Made by a program: the position numbers and the translations under genes. A DNA stretch of 64,000 nt from Aliiroseovarius pelagivivens (GTDB lineage: Bacteria > Pseudomonadota > Alphaproteobacteria > Rhodobacterales > Rhodobacteraceae). Shown piece after piece: positions 16,775-25,279 of this stretch. Where the stretch lies: positions 682,001 to 746,000 of the forward strand of contig NZ_OMOI01000001.1 in the NCBI RefSeq assembly GCF_900302485.1. Direction: 5' to 3'. The notes beneath the pieces are model-generated. The model did no database searches. It was not told the origin of the DNA and saw only the letters and a list, made by a program, of their open reading frames with translations. The first letter of the stretch is position 1, and the number at the start of each line of letters is the position of its first letter.

Positions 16775-17362
16775 CTATGGGGTCAGCGCAATGGCGACCT
16801 GCTTTTGCAGTTCGGGTAGAAGCTCGGCCTCGAACCACGGATTTTTCTTCAGCCAACCCGTATTGCGCCAAGACGGATGAGGCAAGGGGAAGAGCCGCGG
16901 CGCATGGGCGCGCCAGCCCTTCACCGTGGCCGTGACGCCATTGCCACGACCCAAATGACGGGCCTGCGCGTAGCCTCCGACCACCAAAGTCAGGGGAATG
17001 TCGCCCAATGCCTGATCTACTTGATCGGCCCATGTGTCTGCACAAATCTTGGGGGGCGGCAGGTCTGATCCCTTGGCGTCATACCCGGGAAAGCAAAACC
17101 CCATAGGTGTGATGGCGACGCGTGTGCGGTCATAGAAAGCATCCCGATCCACGCCCATCCATTGCCGCAGTCGGTCGCCTGACGGATCGTCAAAGGGCAC
17201 GCCCGATTTATGCACCCGCATCCCCGGCGCCTGGCCGATGATCCTGATCCGTGTGCTGGGCTGGAACCAAACCACTGGGCGTGGGGCGTGTGCGGTTTCG
17301 GTCTGCGCGAAACGCGCGGCGCACAGGGTGCAGGAACTGATGGCGTCGTGCAGGGCTTTCAT
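16775..17362 (-). CDS. Uracil-DNA glycosylase superfamily protein
   Basis: A 195-residue protein of the UDG fold (COG1573-like, as in YqfB/SMUG-related groups). It shows the N-terminal CTLCAARF pair of cysteines, the nucleotide-binding strand IIGQAPGMRVHKSGVPF, DDPSGDRLRQWMG and the C-terminal catalytic-loop element LPHPSWRN. Such proteins excise uracil or related bases, though for this subfamily activity is often unproven. The start at 17362 (MKALHDAISS) gives the normal length; the open frame to 17476 overlaps the ArsR operators. Divergent from arsR. Confidence 0.8.
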   Translation of the reverse strand: MKALHDAISSCTLCAARFAQTETAHAPRPVVWFQPSTRIRIIGQAPGMRVHKSGVPFDDPSGDRLRQWMGVDRDAFYDRTRVAITPMGFCFPGYDAKGSDLPPPKICADTWADQVDQALGDIPLTLVVGGYAQARHLGRGNGVTATVKGWRAHAPRLFPLPHPSWRNTGWLKKNPWFEAELLPELQKQVAIALTP

Positions 17363-17397
17363 GTGGGGAGCGTAGAGTGGTCGTGTAGAGACTTCAA

Positions 17398-17460
17398 TAT
17401 TTCGAGTTTTGTCGAAATAAGGCTTGCGCCATGCAGATATTTCGATATTTCTAGAAATAT
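17398..17460 (+). promoter_or_regulatory. ArsR-type operators overlapping the arsR start codon
   Basis: Two A+T-rich dyads flank the predicted promoter. TATTTCGA / TCGAAATA around a 6-base spacer lies at 17398-17419. The perfect 16-bp palindrome ATATTTCTAGAAATAT lies at 17445-17460, its last bases forming the start of the arsR ATG. The half-site ATATTTCGA recurs at 17437-17445. This is the usual layout for ArsR/SmtB autorepression. Confidence 0.6.
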
Positions 17461-17800
17461 GAAACACGAATCTCATTCCCCCGAAGACGTTGATGTCTTT
17501 GCTTCGCAGTTTGCGGCCCTTGGGTCAGAACATCGTCTAAGTGTGCTGCGTACCTTGGTGCGGGCAGGTCCCGAGGGGCTGTCCATCGGCGCGCTGGGCG
17601 AACGCTGTGGGATCACCGGGTCAACCCTGACCCACCACATGAAGATCCTTGCTGCTGCAGGCTTGGTCACACAGGAAAAGCAAGGGCGCTCGATTATCTG
17701 TGTGGCGGCTGAAATGGATGTGATGCGGGCGCTGTCGGACTATCTTCTATCCGAGTGCTGCGCCGATTGCCCGACAGAAAAGGACGCCGATCATGGCTGA
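17459..17800 (+). CDS. ArsR/SmtB-family metalloregulator
   Basis: A 113-residue winged-helix repressor: FASQFAALGSEHRLSVLRTLVRAGPEGLS, IGALGERCGITGSTLTHHMKILAAAGLV (recognition helix near residues 50-70) and GRSIICVAAEM (wing). The C-terminus carries the cysteine cluster SECCADCPTEKD, a likely metal or arsenite/thiol sensing site, since it lies after the final helix as in some ArsR variants. Its last 8 bases overlap the permease start, so repressor and transporter are one operon, probably released by a metal or organoarsenic ligand. Confidence 0.88.
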   Translation: MKHESHSPEDVDVFASQFAALGSEHRLSVLRTLVRAGPEGLSIGALGERCGITGSTLTHHMKILAAAGLVTQEKQGRSIICVAAEMDVMRALSDYLLSECCADCPTEKDADHG

Positions 17801-18833
17801 CATATCCGGGGTCCAGCCCCCTTCGAAACGTTGGAAAATTGACAAAGCCGTGGCCGTAATCGTGCTGATCCCAATCGTGTTGGCCGTCTTTGATCCGGGC
17901 CAGATCGAGCCGACTATTCGTTTCGCCACTGCAGCGTTTCTGAACACGTTGCCTTTCATTCTGTTTGCCATTCTCGCCGTCGCCTACATGAAAGCGACCG
18001 GGGCCGAGAACCTGTTGTCGGGCGCGTTTCAAGGGCGCGAGGTACGGATGATCGTTCTGGCAGCACTGGTGGGCGGGCTGTCCCCCTTCTGCTCGTGCCA
18101 AGTTATTCCCTTTATCGCGGCGCTTCTGGCGATGGGCGCACCGTTGTCGGCGGTTATGGCATTCTGGCTGTCTTCGCCGCTGATGGATCCGGCGATGTTT
18201 TCGATCACCGCAGGCACGCTTGGGATTGGCTTTGCGACCGCCAAACTGGGGTTCGCCGTAGCAATCGGGCTGTTGGGTGGATTTACCGTGCGGGCATTCG
18301 CGTCCAGTGCGCTGTTTTCCAACCCGCTGAAAAAGGCGCAGGTGAAATCCTGCTGCTCGTCCAGCTGTGGCGAGGATGAAGATAGCTTCTCGGGCGCCGT
18401 GAAATGGAAATTCTGGGGCGAGGCACATCGTCGCGCTTCGTTCCGCGAGGCCGCGCTCGAGAACCTGTTCTTCCTCGGTAAATGGCTGGCCCTGGCCTAT
18501 ATGATCGAGGCGCTAATGCTGCGCTATATCCCTGCCGAACTAATTGCTCAGGTGCTTGGTGGAACCGGATTGGGCCCGATCCTGTTGGGGGCCATCGTTG
18601 GGGCTCCGGCTTACTTGAATGGGTACGCCGCTGTCCCGTTGGTGGATGCATTGTTAGAGCAAGGCATGTCGAACGGAGCAGCCATGGCCTTTGTCATAGC
18701 AGGGGGCATCAGCTCAATCCCTGCGGCGGTCGCGGTTTGGGCGCTGGTCAAGCCGCGGGTCTTCGCGGCCTATCTGGGTATCGCGGTTGTCGGCGCAGTT
18801 CTGGCGGGTATCAGCTGGAACGCCATCGCGTGA
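17793..18833 (+). CDS. Metal/organoarsenical efflux permease (ArsP/DUF318 family)
   Basis: A 346-residue inner-membrane protein with two sets of about four membrane helices. Motifs: GGLSPFCSCQVIPFIAALLAMGAP (the Cys-containing CSCQ signature of the permease family, near residue 102), SSPLMDPAMF, and in the second half GAIVGAPAYLNGYAAVP and AGGISSIPA. The central cytosolic loop has SCCSSSCGEDEDS, a likely thiolate metal-binding patch. Family members include ArsP, which exports trivalent organoarsenicals. Overlap with arsR predicts metal/arsenic-inducible expression. The exact substrate cannot be read from sequence. Confidence 0.82.
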   Translation: MADISGVQPPSKRWKIDKAVAVIVLIPIVLAVFDPGQIEPTIRFATAAFLNTLPFILFAILAVAYMKATGAENLLSGAFQGREVRMIVLAALVGGLSPFCSCQVIPFIAALLAMGAPLSAVMAFWLSSPLMDPAMFSITAGTLGIGFATAKLGFAVAIGLLGGFTVRAFASSALFSNPLKKAQVKSCCSSSCGEDEDSFSGAVKWKFWGEAHRRASFREAALENLFFLGKWLALAYMIEALMLRYIPAELIAQVLGGTGLGPILLGAIVGAPAYLNGYAAVPLVDALLEQGMSNGAAMAFVIAGGISSIPAAVAVWALVKPRVFAAYLGIAVVGAVLAGISWNAIA

Positions 18834-18925
18834 ACGTGAACATCGGGGTCAGCAGATAAGCAGAGATTTGCTGGCCTCCTGTTGTTGTTTGACACGGATT
18901 GCATTATTTCCAATTGTAACAAGAA

Positions 18926-18992
18926 ACGATCGCGTTCTGGTCTCATCGCCGGGACGCGATCTGTTTACAAGAACAGAACTACGGGGATAGCC
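18926..18992 (+). promoter_or_regulatory. Structured leader of nhaA, candidate nhaA-type Li+/Na+ riboswitch
   Basis: Immediately upstream of nhaA, GATCGCGT (18928-18935) pairs perfectly with ACGCGATC (18954-18961). Inside it CTGG pairs with CCGG around the loop TCTCATCG. A second hairpin, CTGTT / AACAG (18961-18965 with 18972-18976), abuts it, and TTCTG in the first loop can also pair with the later CAGAA. The ribosome-binding region CGGGGAT follows directly. A compact, possibly pseudoknotted RNA ending at the nhaA ribosome site fits the nhaA-I class described as a lithium-responsive riboswitch. I recognise the context, not a verified consensus. Confidence 0.5.
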
Positions 18993-20291
18993 ATGTATCG
19001 TGTGTGGAATTTCATCACCACTTATTCGATTCTTCTGATTAGCGGTGCTTTGATTGCGTTGGTTTGGGCAAATGTTGATCCCCACTCCTATCACCATTTT
19101 GTCGAGTATCCGCTTTGGTTTAACGGTTGGATCGGCATTGATATCGGGTACTGGGAAAAGGCGTATGGCGAGGCGTCGCACCATTTTGAGTATGGTGATG
19201 TCGAAAAAGTACTTACATTCCATTACCTCATCAATGATGTGCTGATGGCCTTGTTCTTTGCCATTGCAGGCAAAGAGGTCTGGGAAGCTGTCATCCTGAA
19301 AAACGGAAGCCTGCGCGGAAAGAAGGCTGCGACGCCTCTGGTCGCCACCGCTGGTGGTATGCTGGGTCCGATCGCGGTCTATCTGGGAATTGCCTATTTC
19401 TTGGGCTCCAGCACCTTCGATGCCGTGTCGCGCGGTTGGGCCATTCCAACGGCCACCGACATTGCTTTCAGCTATTTGGTCGGGCGTCTGGTCTTTGGTG
19501 CCGGCCACCCCGCCGTGCGCTTCTTGCTGCTTTTGGCCATTGCCGACGATGCAGCGGGCCTGATTATTCTGGCGATTTTCTATCCCTCGGGCGAGCTCGC
19601 ACCGGAATGGTTGCTTCTTTCTGTCGCGGCCTCGGTCATGGTGTTCGTGTTGTTCAACTGGCTGCCGCGCCGCAAGGACCGTGGCGACCAGCTGCGTCGG
19701 TATTCGACTTTCGTGCGCAAAAGACTGGGTTGGATCCCCTATGCCATCGCGGGCTGCCTCAGCTGGTATGGTTTTGCGCAGGCGGGCATTCACCCGGCGC
19801 TGGGCCTACTTCCGGTGATCCCGGCCATTCCGCACGCAGACCGTGCCTTCGGCATCTTCGCAGAGGCCGAGAAATACTTGACCGATACACTGAACCAGAT
19901 GGAGCACTCGCTGGCCATCCCGGTAGACATCGTACTGTTCTTCTTTGGCCTGCTGAATGCGGGCGTCGAGTTCGGGGCGATTGGTGAAGCGACTTGGCTG
20001 GTGCTTGCCGGTCTGATCATCGGCAAACCTATTGGGGTCTTCATCATGGGATGGATCGCGGTTGGGCCAATGCGCTTAGGCCTTCCTGCGGGCATGCGAT
20101 TGGTTGATCTGATCGTAATCGGCTTTGTGGCCGCCATCGGCTTTACCGTTTCGTTGTTCGTGGCCTCGGTCGCTTTCCCGGCGGGTCCGGTTCAGGACGC
20201 CGCCAAGATGGGCGCGCTGTTCAGCTTCGGGGCCGTGGCTCTGTCCTTCATCGCAGGCAAGCTTTTGCGCGTGGAAAAACAGCACGGCTGA
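18993..20291 (+). CDS. nhaA: Na+/H+ antiporter NhaA
   Basis: Inner-membrane antiporter exporting Na+ or Li+ in exchange for protons. The ATG at 18993 (MYRVWNFITTYS) gives 432 residues. Diagnostic parts are AIPTATDIAFSYLVGRLVFG (the Thr-Asp unwound helix 4) and LLAIADDAAGLIILAIFY with the paired aspartates 185 and 186 that bind the cation. An insert of extra-loop residues follows the first helix (DPHSYHHFVEYPLWFNGWIGIDIGY), a feature of the longer roseobacter NhaA forms. The frame to 18882 crosses the structured leader and is rejected. Terminator follows. Confidence 0.95.
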   Translation: MYRVWNFITTYSILLISGALIALVWANVDPHSYHHFVEYPLWFNGWIGIDIGYWEKAYGEASHHFEYGDVEKVLTFHYLINDVLMALFFAIAGKEVWEAVILKNGSLRGKKAATPLVATAGGMLGPIAVYLGIAYFLGSSTFDAVSRGWAIPTATDIAFSYLVGRLVFGAGHPAVRFLLLLAIADDAAGLIILAIFYPSGELAPEWLLLSVAASVMVFVLFNWLPRRKDRGDQLRRYSTFVRKRLGWIPYAIAGCLSWYGFAQAGIHPALGLLPVIPAIPHADRAFGIFAEAEKYLTDTLNQMEHSLAIPVDIVLFFFGLLNAGVEFGAIGEATWLVLAGLIIGKPIGVFIMGWIAVGPMRLGLPAGMRLVDLIVIGFVAAIGFTVSLFVASVAFPAGPVQDAAKMGALFSFGAVALSFIAGKLLRVEKQHG

Positions 20292-20338
20292 CCCAAAACC
20301 AAGATATGCGGCCGCAAGTCTAGTCGGTCGATACCCAA

Positions 20339-20377
20339 AGAAAGCGTCAGATTTTCTGGCGCTTTCCCCTTTTTTCC
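20339..20377 (+). terminator. Intrinsic terminator of nhaA
   Basis: AAAGCG(T)CAG pairs with CTG(G)CGCTTT and is followed by a run of C and then six T. It lies about 50 bases after the nhaA stop. Confidence 0.75.
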
Positions 20378-20440
20378 TTAGCGATACGCGCTAGATCTTA
20401 CGGGAAACCGACATATTTTCGCCGAAATGGCGACCTATAG

Positions 20441-20468
20441 CTCTTAGTTAAGAAAGTCGGCCTAAGAG
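20441..20468. promoter_or_regulatory. Inverted repeat upstream of the capsule operon
   Basis: CTCTTAG and CTAAGAG flank a 14-base spacer, 31 bp before kpsT and just after a -10-like CTATAG. Possible operator or leader hairpin; no regulator gene is adjacent. Confidence 0.35.
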
Positions 20469-20499
20469 TAGTGGGACCACTTCAGATACCGGAGCGCGA

Positions 20500-21159
20500 A
20501 TGCTCGAATTCAGGAATGTCAGCAAGTCCTTCTGGACCGGGAAACAGCGCAAGGTCATTTTGGACCAGGCGTCGTTTCGGGTCGAGCTTGGCAACTCGCT
20601 TGGCATCCTTGCTCCGAATGGCACAGGAAAGACCACGCTGATCAACATGATGGCTGGGCTGGAAAAGCCGGACGAAGGTGAGATTGTACGCGGCTGCAGG
20701 ATCTCGTTTCCACTGGGATTTATGGGCGGTGTTGTGAACAAGCTGTCTGCCCGTGACAATGCCCGGCACATTGCGCGGCTCTATGGACTTGATCCGGATT
20801 ACCTTGAAGCGTTCACCCGTTGGCTTTGTAATCTCGAAGAATACTATGACTTTCCGATCGCCACCTACAGTGCTGGTATGCGAGCGCGGTTCACCTTCTC
20901 GCTTTTACTGGCGATGGAATTTGATATCTATCTGATCGACGAGGGCATGCCGCACACAACCGATGCCGAGTTCAACCGCCGAGCGGGGACGGTGTTGCAG
21001 GATCGTCTGAAAAACGCCACGGTGATCGTGGTATCTCATCAAGCGAAGACATTGGAAAAATTATGCAGTTCGGCCGCCGTCCTGACCAATGGCCAGTTTT
21101 ACCAGTTCGAGACTTTGGAAGAAGCGAAACAGCTCTATGACTATCAAACCCAAGGCTAA
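20500..21159 (+). CDS. kpsT: Capsular polysaccharide ABC exporter ATPase (KpsT-like)
   Basis: A 219-residue nucleotide-binding subunit driving export of a lipid-linked capsular polysaccharide across the inner membrane. Walker A is GILAPNGTGKTTLINMM (near residue 36-52), the signature is YSAGMRARFTFSLLLAME, Walker B is FDIYLIDEG and the switch His is VVSHQAK. Length and the SAGMRAR signature place it with KpsT/CtrD rather than the longer Wzt. Its membrane partner KpsM is not in this window. It overlaps the next gene by 23 bases. The opening gene of a kpsT-kpsE-kdsA-pmm operon. Confidence 0.9.
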   Translation: MLEFRNVSKSFWTGKQRKVILDQASFRVELGNSLGILAPNGTGKTTLINMMAGLEKPDEGEIVRGCRISFPLGFMGGVVNKLSARDNARHIARLYGLDPDYLEAFTRWLCNLEEYYDFPIATYSAGMRARFTFSLLLAMEFDIYLIDEGMPHTTDAEFNRRAGTVLQDRLKNATVIVVSHQAKTLEKLCSSAAVLTNGQFYQFETLEEAKQLYDYQTQG

Positions 21160-22849
21160 CCGATATCGCATCCGCCGTGGCTCCGGGTCTGTATCGGAGA
21201 CAGGGCAGGCTCGCGCGGGGCAGGTACCGCAAGATCGGGATGATAATGTGCCGGACCAGACCGAGCAGGCTGTGACACGCAAAGCAAAGACTGATGAGAA
21301 CGCCGCCAGTGCGCAGAAGCCTGCCATGAACCCGTTAGAGGAAATGGCTGCCGAACCGCAAGAGGATGGTCTGCCTTCTGCTGGGGGTCGGCCAAAGGTC
21401 AGGGTTCAACGCAACGCCAATCCGCCGGCAGCCGACGAAACCGCCGAGGTTGATAAGGTGCGCAAGGAAGGGCTGACTGGGCGACAGCTGCGCATGGCAC
21501 GGCGCGTCGCACAAAAACACGGCATTCATGCAGAGAGCGATCAGGAAGCGGTCTATCGCTTGCGGCGGGCTGGGATTGACCCGTTCAAGCGGGCAAATAT
21601 GCTTGAGCTGGTGGAAGCAGAGGGCGATCGAAGGGCTGCCAATCTGCCACAACCGGCTGTGCCGCCTGAAGGCCCCGGACCCGGCGTTATTGACGCGGCC
21701 CAGCGTGCGCGCTCGGTCATGGACATTCAGCGTGACATCGCACGCCGTCGCCGCCGCAATTTGCGGATGCTGCTTCTGCGTCTGGCTTTTTTCGTTGTGT
21801 TGCCGTCCATCGTGGCTGGTTACTACTATTTCAACGTTGCCACCCCGATGTACGCGACCAAGTCCGAATTTGTGATCCAGCAGGCCGACGGGGCCGGAGG
21901 CAGCGCTGCAGCTGGACTGTTTGCGGGGACAGGCCTTGCTTCAAGTCAGGACAGCATCGGCGTGCAGGGCTATCTGACCTCTCGCGAGGCAATGTTGCGG
22001 CTGGACGGCGATGTGGGTTTCAAGGCGCATTTCAATGACCCCTCGATTGATGTCGTTCAAAGGCTTGATCCGGATGCGAGCAATGAGGCCGCCTATAAGG
22101 TCTACCGGAAACGGGTGAAGATCGGCTTCGATCCGACCGAAGGCATCATCAAGATGGAGGTGATCGCAGCTTCGCCGGAGGTGAGCGAACAGTACTCGAA
22201 ATCGCTGATTGCTTACGCGGAAGAGCGTGTGGACAAGCTGACCCAGCGCAAGCGCGAAGACCAGATGCAAGGCGCTCTGGACAGCTATGAAGATGCTGAG
22301 CTTGAGATGTTGGCCGCACAGGACCGCGTTTTGAAGCTGCAGGAAGATGTGGGCGTGTTCGATGCGACCTCGGATGCTTCGTCCCTGATGTCGCAGATCA
22401 ACACGTTTGAACTTCAACTGCAGGACAAACGGTTGCGGCTGGATCAGCTGCTGGATAACGCGTCCCCGAACCAGGCCCGCGTGGATGGTGTGCAGGGCGA
22501 CATCACACGGCTTGAAACTCTGATTGCTGAACTGCGCGGGAAGCTGACCGATACAGGCGGTGAAAACGGCTCTTTGGCATCGATCAGCGGGCAGCTACGG
22601 ATCGCGCAGACCAACCTCGAAACGCGGACGCTTTTGATGCAGCAAGCTCTGCAACAGCTCGAAGTTGCCCGTATCGAGGCCAACAAGCAGACCCGCTATT
22701 TATCGACCAATGTTAGCCCCGTGGCGCCGGATCAGCCAACCTATCCAAAGGCGTTTGAAAACACGCTTCTGGCGTTCCTGATCTTCTCGGGTATCTATTT
22801 GATGCTGTCACTGACCGCGACAATCCTGCGTGAACAGATCTCGTCCTGA
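21137..22849 (+). CDS. Capsule export inner-membrane protein (KpsE/chain-length family) with long N-terminal extension
   Basis: 570 residues. The first 200 are cytosolic, rich in Arg, Lys, Pro, Gln and Glu, with a short helical block (GLTGRQLRMARRVAQKHG, YRLRRAGIDPF). A membrane segment near residues 209-232 (LLRLAFFVVLPSIVAGYYY) leads into the periplasmic Wzz-like domain (PMYATKSEFVIQQ), long coiled coils around 385-520, and a second membrane segment near the C-terminus (LLAFLIFSGIYLMLSLTA). Ordinary KpsE is about 380 residues, so the N-terminal 180-200 residues are an addition, seen in roseobacter homologues. It works with KpsT/KpsM and an outer-membrane KpsD. Start at 21137 overlaps kpsT. 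Confidence 0.85.
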   Translation: MTIKPKANRYRIRRGSGSVSETGQARAGQVPQDRDDNVPDQTEQAVTRKAKTDENAASAQKPAMNPLEEMAAEPQEDGLPSAGGRPKVRVQRNANPPAADETAEVDKVRKEGLTGRQLRMARRVAQKHGIHAESDQEAVYRLRRAGIDPFKRANMLELVEAEGDRRAANLPQPAVPPEGPGPGVIDAAQRARSVMDIQRDIARRRRRNLRMLLLRLAFFVVLPSIVAGYYYFNVATPMYATKSEFVIQQADGAGGSAAAGLFAGTGLASSQDSIGVQGYLTSREAMLRLDGDVGFKAHFNDPSIDVVQRLDPDASNEAAYKVYRKRVKIGFDPTEGIIKMEVIAASPEVSEQYSKSLIAYAEERVDKLTQRKREDQMQGALDSYEDAELEMLAAQDRVLKLQEDVGVFDATSDASSLMSQINTFELQLQDKRLRLDQLLDNASPNQARVDGVQGDITRLETLIAELRGKLTDTGGENGSLASISGQLRIAQTNLETRTLLMQQALQQLEVARIEANKQTRYLSTNVSPVAPDQPTYPKAFENTLLAFLIFSGIYLMLSLTATILREQISS

Positions 22850-22850
22850 T

Positions 22851-23693
22851 ATGAACGACGTAGCTATTGGCCCAGTACGATTTGGCAATCACCTTCCCTT
22901 GTCGGTGATCGCTGGTCCCTGCCAGCTGGAAACACGTGAACATGCGTTGTTTCTGGCTGACCGTCTGAAACAAGCTTGCGCTGACGCTGGGGTGGGCTTT
23001 GTCTTTAAAGCCTCCTTCGACAAGGCAAATCGAACGTCTGCAGGTGGCAAGCGCGGCCCGGGGCTTGAAGCCGGGCTTGATATGTTGGCGGCGGTAAAGT
23101 CTGAAATTGGTGTGCCGGTCATCACAGATGTGCATTCACCAGACCAGTGTGCCACGGTGGCTGGGGTCGTCGATGCGCTGCAGATCCCCGCTTTTCTGTG
23201 CCGCCAGACGGATTTGCTGACGGCTGCTGCAGAAACTGGAAAGCCTGTGAACGTTAAGAAGGGTCAGTTTCTGGCGCCGTGGGATATGGCTCACGTGGCG
23301 GACAAACTGATTTCAGCTGGCAGTTCGCAGATCTTGCTGACGGAACGGGGCACCAGCTTTGGCTACAACACACTCATCACCGATATGCGGGGATTGCCGC
23401 AGATGGCCGAACTTGGGCACCCGGTGATCATGGATGCGACCCATGCCGTGCAAATGCCGGGGGGGCAAGGTGCGTCCTCGGGGGGGCAGCGGGTCTATGC
23501 TCCGGTGCTGGCGCGGGCGGCGGTGGCGGTCGGAGTGGCAGGCGTCTTCATTGAAACCCATCAGGATCCTGACAACGCGCCTTCGGACGGCCCAAACATG
23601 ATCCTGATCGACCAGATGCCCGCATTGCTGGCGGACTTGGCGGCGCTAGATGCCGTAGCCAAGGCGCGGCCCTTGGGGGATCGGGCGACCTGA
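22851..23693 (+). CDS. kdsA: 3-deoxy-8-phosphooctulonate (Kdo-8-P) synthase
   Basis: Condenses phosphoenolpyruvate with arabinose-5-phosphate to give Kdo-8-phosphate, precursor of lipid A core and of the Kdo linker of group 2-like capsules. The 280 residues show SVIAGPCQLETREHA, FKASFDKANRTS (PEP/Kdo8P loop), VKKGQFLAPWDM, TERGTSFGYN and PVIMDATHAVQMPGG. It begins one base after the kpsE stop and lies inside the capsule operon, so a dedicated role in capsule linker supply is likely. The frame starting at 22830 is rejected because it overlaps kpsE without a ribosome site. Confidence 0.96.
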   Translation: MNDVAIGPVRFGNHLPLSVIAGPCQLETREHALFLADRLKQACADAGVGFVFKASFDKANRTSAGGKRGPGLEAGLDMLAAVKSEIGVPVITDVHSPDQCATVAGVVDALQIPAFLCRQTDLLTAAAETGKPVNVKKGQFLAPWDMAHVADKLISAGSSQILLTERGTSFGYNTLITDMRGLPQMAELGHPVIMDATHAVQMPGGQGASSGGQRVYAPVLARAAVAVGVAGVFIETHQDPDNAPSDGPNMILIDQMPALLADLAALDAVAKARPLGDRAT

Positions 23694-23695
23694 CC

Positions 23696-25138
23696 ATGCG
23701 CATCTGTCCTTCAGGTTTTCGCGAATACGATGTGCGCTGGCGCTATCCGGATCAGATCGACCTAGAAGGGGTGAGTGCTCTTGGATTGGCGCTTGGCACG
23801 CAGCTTCTACGCCGTGACTTAGGCCGCCGGATCGTCGTTGGGCATGACTACAGAAGCTATGCGCCCCGGGTGAAGGACGCGCTGGTGTCGGGGTTGGTTA
23901 CCTCGGGCGCGCATGTGCTGGACATCGGCTTGTGCCTGTCGCCTACAGCCTATTTCGCCCAGTTTCATCTGGATTCTCCTGCGGTTGCCATGGTGACCGC
24001 CAGCCACAATCCCAATGGCTGGACTGGCGTGAAAATGGGATTTGATCGCCCATGCACCCATGGTCCCGAAGATATTCGGGAGCTGCAGGAACTTGTGGAG
24101 CAAGGTGGCGGGGAAACGCGTCCGCATGGGCGTGCGGAACAGGTGCTTGGCGTTCAAGAAGCCTATCTGGATGATCTGTCACAGGCCGGTCCGCTGCCAC
24201 GCCCGCTGCGTGCAGTGGTGGCCACAGGGAATGGAACTGCAGGGGTATTTGCGCCTGATCTTCTTCGGCGGATCGGCGTTGATGTGATCGAACTCCATTG
24301 TGATCTGGATCATAGCTTTCCCAACTACAATCCAAATCCCGAGGCCATGGAAATGCAGCGCGACATGGCGCGAGCGGTTCAGGAAACCGGTGCCGATCTG
24401 GCGTTTGGCTTCGATGGTGACGGGGATCGCTGTGGTGTCGTCGATGGACAAGGGCAGGCGATTTCGTCCGACAAGCTTGGGCTGTTTCTAGCCCGTGCGC
24501 TGGCGAAAAAGCATCGCGGCGCCCGTTTTCTGGCCGATGTTAAATCTACGGCGTTATTTGCCACGGATCCGGTGCTGAAGGCGGCAGGGGCTCAGGTCGA
24601 ATATTGGATAACCGGACACAGCCACATGAAACGCCGCCTGCGTGATACTGGCGGATTGGCCGCGTTCGAAAAATCCGGGCATCACTTTCTCGCGCCTCCC
24701 ATAGGGCGTGGTTATGATTGTGGTTTGCGCGTCGCCGTCGAACTGTGTCGTGCGTTGACCCTGCCTGACGCGCGCCCCTTGAAGGGCGAAATTGCCGGGC
24801 TGGGACAAAGCTGGATCTCGCCCACTATGTCTCCACACTGCGATGACGTGGTGAAGTATCAGGTGGTGGACAGGCTGACAGGCGTATTCCTCGCGATGAA
24901 AACGGCAGGGCAGAGCATGGCTGGGCGTAGGGTCATGGATGTTCTGACAGTGAACGGAGCGCGGGTGCAACTGGAGGACGGAAGCTGGGCGTTGGTGCGC
25001 GCGTCTTCAAACACTCCAAATCTGGTTGTGGTCTGCGAGAGCCTGGTCAGTGAAGCTGATTTGAAGCGGATATTTAAGGATTTCGACAAGATTATACGCA
25101 GTGCGCCTGAGATCGGTCCCTATGATCAACGCCTCTAA
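23696..25138 (+). CDS. Phosphomannomutase/phosphoglucomutase
   Basis: A 480-residue alpha-D-phosphohexomutase interconverting hexose 6- and 1-phosphates, supplying nucleotide sugars for polysaccharide. Active phosphoserine Ser 103 is in TASHNPNGW; the Mg loop is FDGDGDRCG with Asp 240, 242 and 244; the sugar-specificity loop is near GHHFLAPP; the phosphate-binding C-terminal loop is RASSNTPNLVV. All four domains are present. Two bases separate it from kdsA. The last gene of the capsule operon. Whether it acts on mannose or glucose is not decided by these motifs; AlgC-type dual activity is likely. Confidence 0.92.
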   Translation: MRICPSGFREYDVRWRYPDQIDLEGVSALGLALGTQLLRRDLGRRIVVGHDYRSYAPRVKDALVSGLVTSGAHVLDIGLCLSPTAYFAQFHLDSPAVAMVTASHNPNGWTGVKMGFDRPCTHGPEDIRELQELVEQGGGETRPHGRAEQVLGVQEAYLDDLSQAGPLPRPLRAVVATGNGTAGVFAPDLLRRIGVDVIELHCDLDHSFPNYNPNPEAMEMQRDMARAVQETGADLAFGFDGDGDRCGVVDGQGQAISSDKLGLFLARALAKKHRGARFLADVKSTALFATDPVLKAAGAQVEYWITGHSHMKRRLRDTGGLAAFEKSGHHFLAPPIGRGYDCGLRVAVELCRALTLPDARPLKGEIAGLGQSWISPTMSPHCDDVVKYQVVDRLTGVFLAMKTAGQSMAGRRVMDVLTVNGARVQLEDGSWALVRASSNTPNLVVVCESLVSEADLKRIFKDFDKIIRSAPEIGPYDQRL

Positions 25139-25238
25139 AGCAGCGCTGTTCATCCGCTCATAAGATAGGGGTGGTTCCAGAGTGTTTGCGCAAGTTGTTG
25201 GCCCACCGAAATTCCTGCAAGAACCGAAATTTTTGGGG

Positions 25239-25267
25239 TTGCACCCCGTATCGGCTTTGTCTAATTA
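25239..25267 (+). promoter_or_regulatory. Sigma-70-type promoter of tRNA-Gln
   Basis: TTGCAC and TAATTA are separated by exactly 17 bp, and the tRNA begins 13 bases after the -10 box. Confidence 0.6.
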
Positions 25268-25279
25268 ATCGCGCACGGT

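Noticed and set aside
17694..18428. A 244-residue reverse frame opposite the arsR-permease pair
   Set aside because: Antisense shadow with no ribosome site or recognisable motif.
18849..19793. A 314-residue reverse frame opposite nhaA
   Set aside because: Antisense of nhaA, rich in Arg/Gln/His without domains, and it would cover the structured nhaA leader.
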